From Isoetes taiwanensis (taxonomy: Eukaryota > Streptophyta > Lycopodiopsida > Isoetales > Isoetaceae): DNA of 64,000 nucleotides. The position numbers were made by a program, and so were the translations under genes. This document shows, in pieces, positions 58,560 to 64,000 of the stretch. The notes below the pieces were generated by a model. It was not told where the DNA came from. It did not search any database and worked only from the letters and a program-made list of their open reading frames with translations. Location: positions 9,057,551 to 9,121,550 of the forward strand of contig JAJEKV010000032.1 of NCBI GenBank assembly GCA_021234155.1. The letters run 5' to 3'. The number at the start of each line of letters is the position of its first letter. Position 1 is the stretch's first letter.

Positions 58560-59850
58560 TGAATTACAGCTATAACCTGTAGCCAGTATCATACTTAAGT
58601 TTTTCCAAAGTAAGTCCTGGGTTGCACGTTCTTATTATATGTCAATTTTTGTCAGCAATGTTTGCTCTTCTTGGACATGAAAATATCTTGGAAATACGTG
58701 TGTGTTAATCAAAATGTGGAAGCAATAATATCTGCAGGCATGAAGAAAGCTTGAAGCACATGAGGTAAGAATGTATTTTACAAATGTTCAGACAGTGAAA
58801 TCTGTTTTTTTATAGTGGGTCTGATATAGATGTTCTTATTTTGTCTCTTGCATTACTGGATCAAATTATTATAAGCTAACATGTGATATGTAAGCATCCA
58901 TAGTGTTTTCTGCTAGTTTCGAAGGAATTGCTGCTAGGTTGTAATAAATCTTACTTTATGATGCTGGCTCCTTTGACTAAAGAACTTTCTAGCTGAAGTA
59001 AATGCTACATTGTTATCTTGCCATCAGTTAGTTGCAACATATCACATGGCAAGCGTTCATGTTGCAACCATTAGTTAATTAAACAAAATAAGCCCGTCAT
59101 GCCTTAGCTGCTCTAAGTTTATGATTGCTTCAGCATGTTCTTATCTTTGTAGGCATGTCACATGAATCTTGTCTTTCGTGCAGTCCACAGTCATCCAGCA
59201 GAATTAAGAAGTCTTTAATTCCAGGTAAGAATAGTGTTCTTGTAGACAAATAGAGTGATTCTTAGTACTTGTCTGTCATACAATCATGACCATAGTTTAT
59301 TAGACAAATAAACATGGAGTAACGACAAGCCAAGCGCTTCTCAAATATGAGAACCTCCTATATTTTAGATGCAATATGCCAAACATGCTACCATACTTGA
59401 TGCATGCCAAATCAAATGACAGATTAATAATGGCACGTTCCTTCTGCCAATCTTCTGGGTCCTTAAGCAATTAGGCGTGATAGACTTGCTGCTCATCATG
59501 TTCGACTAGAAAGCTACATCCTAATTCAAATGGCCCCTTGTAATATTGACATCACTACTATACAAAATGGAAATATAAATCTTTTACCATAATTTAGCGA
59601 CCATGCCATTAATCTTTCAGTGGTGTTTGTGCTCTTCAAACCTAAAAGTGAGAGATAATATGTCTGCAGGGAACATTAAGCGAGGAGCTGCATCAATGGG
59701 AGCCAGTCCGCCCTGTAAGTAATGCATGTGCAGGCACTTTTTCTCACATAACAGTAGGAGTGACATTGCCTCTGTGTGTTGATGTCAATGGCAGGATGTG
59801 CATGACCTAATATTATGAAGCAGAAATGAGATTTTGAGAGAAGAACAAAG
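58560..59850 (+). ncRNA. Possible spliced plus-strand transcript, divergent from the At1g01500-like gene
   Basis: Consecutive segments have strong plant splice borders: ..CCAAA/GTAAGT (58609), 58738-58764 (27 nt), 59153-59224 (72 nt), 59670-59714 (45 nt) and 59795 onward, each with TTGTAG or CTGCAG-type acceptors and GTAAGA/GTAAGT donors. All three internal lengths are multiples of three. Joining the 72- and 45-nt pieces to the last one gives an ORF of 38 codons (ATG at 59155; MSHESCLSCSPQSSSRIKK to GASPP, TGA across the last junction). The 27-nt piece has stops in that frame. It could be a non-coding RNA, a micropeptide gene or the alternatively spliced 3' end of something longer; equally the sites may be chance. 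Confidence 0.35.
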
Positions 59851-61100
59851 CTTTGGAGCTAGATCTGAATTTGTAGAATAGATATGGCAAACTAAGTAAA
59901 CAAGATGGCATTCTTTGTTATTGATGTGTAGATTTCTCTATGTCCAACCAAAATAGCCATAAAGAATGTGATGGATGGATTAGTAGAAATTTGTTCGATA
60001 ATGGTAATGAGTGCAGGACCAGTCGATGCAAATTTCCTGATGCCCAGCAATGCTGGGCAATGTTCTATTTCATATAGTTTGTCCATATTGGTTTGACTTT
60101 GTTGTAAGTAATGCCCTTGAAATGTTATTGTATGTTAGGTAATGTGTAATTGAGGTGGAGACGTGCGTTAAGCACTTAGTCAATTAATGAAAGCGTTTGA
60201 AACAACTGCTTAACTATGGAGTTTGTACATTATAATTTGGACTTGTTATGATAGTGCAAGTTAAAGTTATCTTGACTCAACCATAAATTGCTTATATAGC
60301 TAACTCACTTTCATTCAACTCTAGTCACTCTTTGAACAAGAATAAAAAATAAATGATATTGATTCAACCGTTGAATACAAGAGAAAAGGTAGGGGCCATA
60401 TGCGTCGCAAAACGTGTCTCGATGAAAATGCACAGAAAAAAGCAAAGAGGAACAAATGAAGCAAGGCGAAGATCAAGACCCAGAGGAGGCTACTCCTTTC
60501 GAAGATCTAAAATAAAGAAACATGCAGTTAGAGAAAAACGGAATATAAACTACTGACATATGCCTCGAGAGAAGAAATAAAGCCCCTGCATGTACAAAAT
60601 TCATATGTTTGCAAGAAAGAGGGCCAAAAGAGTTGTATATGCACAAAACAAGGTAGTGCAAATGGAAGATTCTACTCCTGTCCGCGCCGGGGGACCATCT
60701 GTTACCCTAAACAAAACATGCCTAAGTAGATCCAAGTTAAAACTAAAAAAAACACGGGACACTTTTATTTTACAAACCCCCTTCTAATGTGGCACAAATC
60801 CAGACCATACAATCTGGAAATCAAGAACGGAGATGTATGCCACGTCAGATGGGGTCTTCCAAAACAAAAGCTAGCCAAAAGGCGTAGTTCCAAGGTGCTC
60901 CATGCAGGTAATAGCAAGAAATTGCATCTAGAAATGAGCATACAAATAAAATCCTCGAGCCTATTAAGATGATATAACTTGCAAAATTGTTGGATATAAT
61001 TGTGAACAAAATCATAGCTAGATGTATGACTTTCTTTCTTGTTCGGGCCGGACAACCTTCTATGACCTTGTGTGACCCTTGTCATCATTATCATACCTTT
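59851..61100. other. Intergenic DNA with no recognisable gene
   Basis: No frame resembles a family. A basic plus-strand frame at 60353-60556 (RKKQRGTNEARRRSRPRGG) is short and unsupported. The stretch may include the 3' part of the adjacent LINE remnant. Confidence 0.5.
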
Positions 61101-61119
61101 CAATGCACTTTAAATGCTG

Positions 61120-62037
61120 CGTCGTTTGTTGTAGCCATCAAGACGTTATTTTGCCTACCAACCACAGGAGCTGCCTTTTGCACATTCTCCTTTTTGCACT
61201 TATGGTCTTGTAAATAATAAAAATTTGAATTCAACCTAGCAAGCACCATGGAAAGCTCTCTCCTTTTGGTTGGGAAAGAAGCAACACTCTAAACATTCCA
61301 AAACACTAGCTTCATAGTGCAGAAGGATATGGTAGCCATTGTTCCAAATCCATAGAGTCTCCATTAGCATATAATACTTCCACTTGATCAGTCCAGGGCA
61401 GCCTAGATGTTACAAGAAGTGTTGTAACGATGGTACCCGGTGCTGAAAAAGCATGGGGAATGTACTCATCAAGAAAAGGTCGTGGTTCAAAACCGTTTCT
61501 CCGACGGGCAGCTCTTTTCATATGAGAGATGGACCACTCATCACGAGATGCTTTCAATCGTTCCTGTTTCCAAGCAATAACTGCAAGCCTCTCATGACGC
61601 TCATCAGATAAAGTGGCAAGGGACTCAGAGGAAGAAGGAAGAGAGGGAGATAAAGGAGTGGGAATGGAAACAGGAGCATGGGCAGGATGACTAGAATCAG
61701 AAGCTATCAAGACTAGAGAGGAAGCAGAGGGTGATGGAGGCATCTGCCCGGGGGCTAAAGATGTTGCAAGAGCAGAGGAAGGCATCCTTCTAACATGAAA
61801 ACTAGAGAAGGCCATAGCATTAGGAAACATGTCTGCAAGCTCAGGTCCATTAAGCAATGACAAGCCATATTTGAAGAACAATGGACCACTTTTGATAACA
61901 ACAAATTTTGGAAGCGATGCATCAGCTAGAAGAGAGACACAAGTACGAGGACCATTGAAGATAGAATGAGCAAGACGGAGTCTCAAAAGGATCTTGCAAA
62001 ATGAGACTTTGATATAGCCATAAATTGAGGCAAGCAA
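61120..62037 (-). mobile_element. LINE remnant: ORF1 C-terminal half and ORF2 start
   Basis: A 241-codon minus-strand frame (62037-61312) begins IYGYIKVSFCKILLRLRLAHS and NGPRTCVSLLADASLPKFVV. This matches the ORF1 text at 40.2-40.36 kb (HSIINGPHICISL) and the plant DUF4283 pattern. A Pro/Ser/Ala-rich linker follows (PSPSASSLVLIASDSSHPAH). At 61315 the next frame starts MKLVFWNV, then (after a stop in place of the conserved Arg) TKRRE and LNSNFYYLQDHK, the ORF2 endonuclease N-terminus. ORF1 end and ORF2 start overlap, as in many plant LINEs. The rest of ORF2 is missing or unreadable. Confidence 0.65.
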
Positions 62038-62040
62038 GGG

Positions 62041-64000
62041 CCTTCGCTAATCCATATTGTCGCGGAAATGCATTGAAAATTCTCGCTTCCATTTCAAACA
62101 AGCATCTCCCACATCCAATATATTGACCAACATGACATACGCTCCATCGTGTGAATTCTCATGTATTTATGGATCGCCTGATCCTTTCACCTCCTCACGA
62201 AAATATTTGGTCCAAAAGCTTGCTAAATCTTGACTATGTAATCTTGTCTACGTTTATTTTTCTTGCTTGGCAGAAAGCCACGAGTGTATATGATATAAAA
62301 GATAATGTTCCCATAAAGGATCTACCCCATGCTCCACTAGCTTATCAATCGCTATAGAGTACGTGCTTACTTTCTACTTTGTAACTAGCTTGATATATAC
62401 GTTGAAAAGAAGAGATGGTTTTGTGAACCAAAGAATGTGATTCATCACCTATGCACTATCACGAGGAGTTCATATGCATCTTTGGTGACCCTTCTGAACC
62501 TATACTATGCTCCCATCATATAATTACGAGAAGTTCTCGTTCCCAATCACAAGGCCCCCAAAAATGAACTGCTATATTTAACCAATACTAGATCATCCAA
62601 AAACCATAATGTATGTGGTTTTTTGTGCATGAATTTATTTGATAGAAAAGAACCACCGTCCATAGTGGTTTGTCAAAAGTGATAGTAGTTTATGATACAA
62701 TTATCAATAATGGTTATGAATGTTATATGATTTATGAAAGCTTATGTGGTTTATGAGATAGTTTTGTGCACAGAATGATGGTTTATTACAGATGGTTTAC
62801 CATCCTAAAATTGACGTGGTTTGGAGGCTAATTTTATTATGACCAACATTGAAGTGAAATGATTTATTCCTGCTCCTTTGGAATCTTAAGGTCATGAAAT
62901 GCCATTTGTAAAAAGTTTATCTTTCAAAGCTTTAAAACTTTTCAAGGGAAATGCTATTTGTCTTTCATTAGCTTACATATGCCCATCCAAAACTTCAGAT
63001 GGTGTTTGAAGAACATTTGCATATTTTTTATAACATTCGATCAAGGACCATGAAGAAATACTTTTTGATATATTCATATATTCTATACGAGATGCGCCCT
63101 GAACTACCTTGATCATTGGATCCGTCTATCCTATGACTCAAATTGTATGTTAGGGTCTTTGGGAGCTTTTCATTGCGATTATAGTCATTTTAAAGCAGGC
63201 GCCTATGATGTTGTAATGTATAATACAAGTTCGGCTAAGGTTTTTTCGAACCGCTACCAAAATAAATCAATATCTAAATAAAAATGTTTTAACCAGTACA
63301 ACCAGCAAGCTAACACACTTAAGTTTTCTATTCAATTTTATTTTAGAATAGTGACAATTGCATCCATATCAAATCCTCCTGGAACCCCCTATTATTGTGC
63401 ATCAATGCAACCAGCAAGTTAACGTGCTTACCTTTTCTATTATCCTTTTTTTTAATAATAATCCATTCAATTCTATTAGGGGTATGGTGCGTGGTCTCAA
63501 GAATAGTCTCAAATCCCCACGGAACCAGATAAGCTCATTATTGTGTGGGATTATCTCCACTCTTCCTAGAAAGGGTTCTCAAGGGCAAAAGTTACATTAT
63601 AACGAACTTACTCAAGAATACTACATGTCAATATGTTGAACATCGACCCAATTAGCACTTTGGTCAAAAACCTCCATGATATAATATGCTATTACCATCA
63701 CCGTATATGTCGATAGAATAGAATAGTATATGTCGATAGAGATACATGCAATGATTGGTTAGATGTAAATAAACTAGTATACTTTGCTCCGTTAGTTATA
63801 ATTGTTGGACAAATTTGACGAATATAGCGTTCGTCTTCAAGTTTATCATTTGGCAACATGCACTTATTGTTTTCACATGGTTTGTTAGCCCATCAATCGA
63901 TTTCCATTTCAATTCTAAGTTGGTTTCCACATACAATATAGGATTAGTCTTCTCTTTGTAATGTTCCATCTTAACCGTTTCTATGGCATTGGCTTCCGAA
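62041..64000. other. Intergenic DNA with short repeats
   Basis: No recognisable gene. 62600-62840 holds about eight variants of a TGGTTTATG motif. 63295-63440 has a diverged direct repeat (AACCAGCAAG.TAAC.C.CTTA, then TTTTCTATT) about 110 bases apart. Confidence 0.5.
62600..62840 (+). repeat. Irregular TGGTTTATG-type repeat
   Basis: Motifs such as GTGGTTTATGA, ATGGTTTATT, ATGGTTTACC, GTGGTTTGG and GTAGTTTATGA recur every 20-40 bases. It is G+T-rich on the plus strand. It resembles a degraded minisatellite; the exact period is unclear. Confidence 0.45.

Overview
The window is AT-rich nuclear DNA from a land plant. This rests on a spliced HIPP-type (heavy-metal-associated isoprenylated plant protein) gene, a gene resembling the plant-only At1g01500 family, a decayed multi-exon MATE/DTX transporter, plant-style LTR retrotransposons primed by initiator tRNA-Met, and LINEs carrying DUF4283-like and zf-RVT domains. 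I cannot name the species. The loose, transposon-dominated layout would suit a large-genome plant, perhaps seedless, but that is inference. No prokaryotic features such as operons or CRISPR arrays were seen.

Layout. 1-3.66 kb: no gene; one diverged direct repeat. 3.67-4.26 kb: minus-strand LINE remnant. 4.52-7.26 kb: structurally complete non-autonomous LTR element (matching 5-bp target duplication, two LTRs, primer site, purine tract, no gag-pol) with tandem repeats inside. 9.1-10.6 kb: the clearest host gene, a three-exon HIPP gene with TATA box, HMA domain, Tyr/Ser/His-rich middle and a CSIM prenylation box. 11.4-11.7 kb: LINE reverse-transcriptase scrap. 13.5-16.3 kb: minus-strand MATE/DTX pseudogene, readable exon by exon but with frameshifts and stops. 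16.45-16.64 kb: long perfect GATA array. 18.1 kb: tRNA/SINE-like head. 18.54-24.12 kb: minus-strand Ty3/gypsy chromovirus with frameshifted gag-pol. 26.3-28.4 kb: local repeats, then a LINE 3' end with poly(A). 28.4-31.5 kb: old repeat field with a fold-back-like island at 30.3-30.96 kb. 31.72-37.24 kb: plus-strand Ty1/copia element with GAAAA target duplication. 39.6-44.1 kb: two LINE remnants meeting tail to tail. 44.15-45.74 kb: partial copy of the 56.5-58.2 kb segment. 46.04-53.77 kb: near full-length plus-strand LINE with poly(A) tail. 57.86-58.41 kb: At1g01500-like gene on the minus strand. 58.6-59.8 kb: a chain of plus-strand segments with good splice signals. 61.1-62.0 kb: minus-strand LINE ORF1 plus the start of ORF2. 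The remainder, to 64 kb, holds no recognisable gene.

There is no evident functional cluster. The two probable host genes are unrelated: a membrane-anchored metallochaperone-like protein and a protein of unknown function. The interest lies in the repeat-expanded HIPP, the internally repetitive non-autonomous LTR element, the duplicated 3' end of the At1g01500-like gene, and the fold-back island. I found no convincing undescribed multi-gene system.
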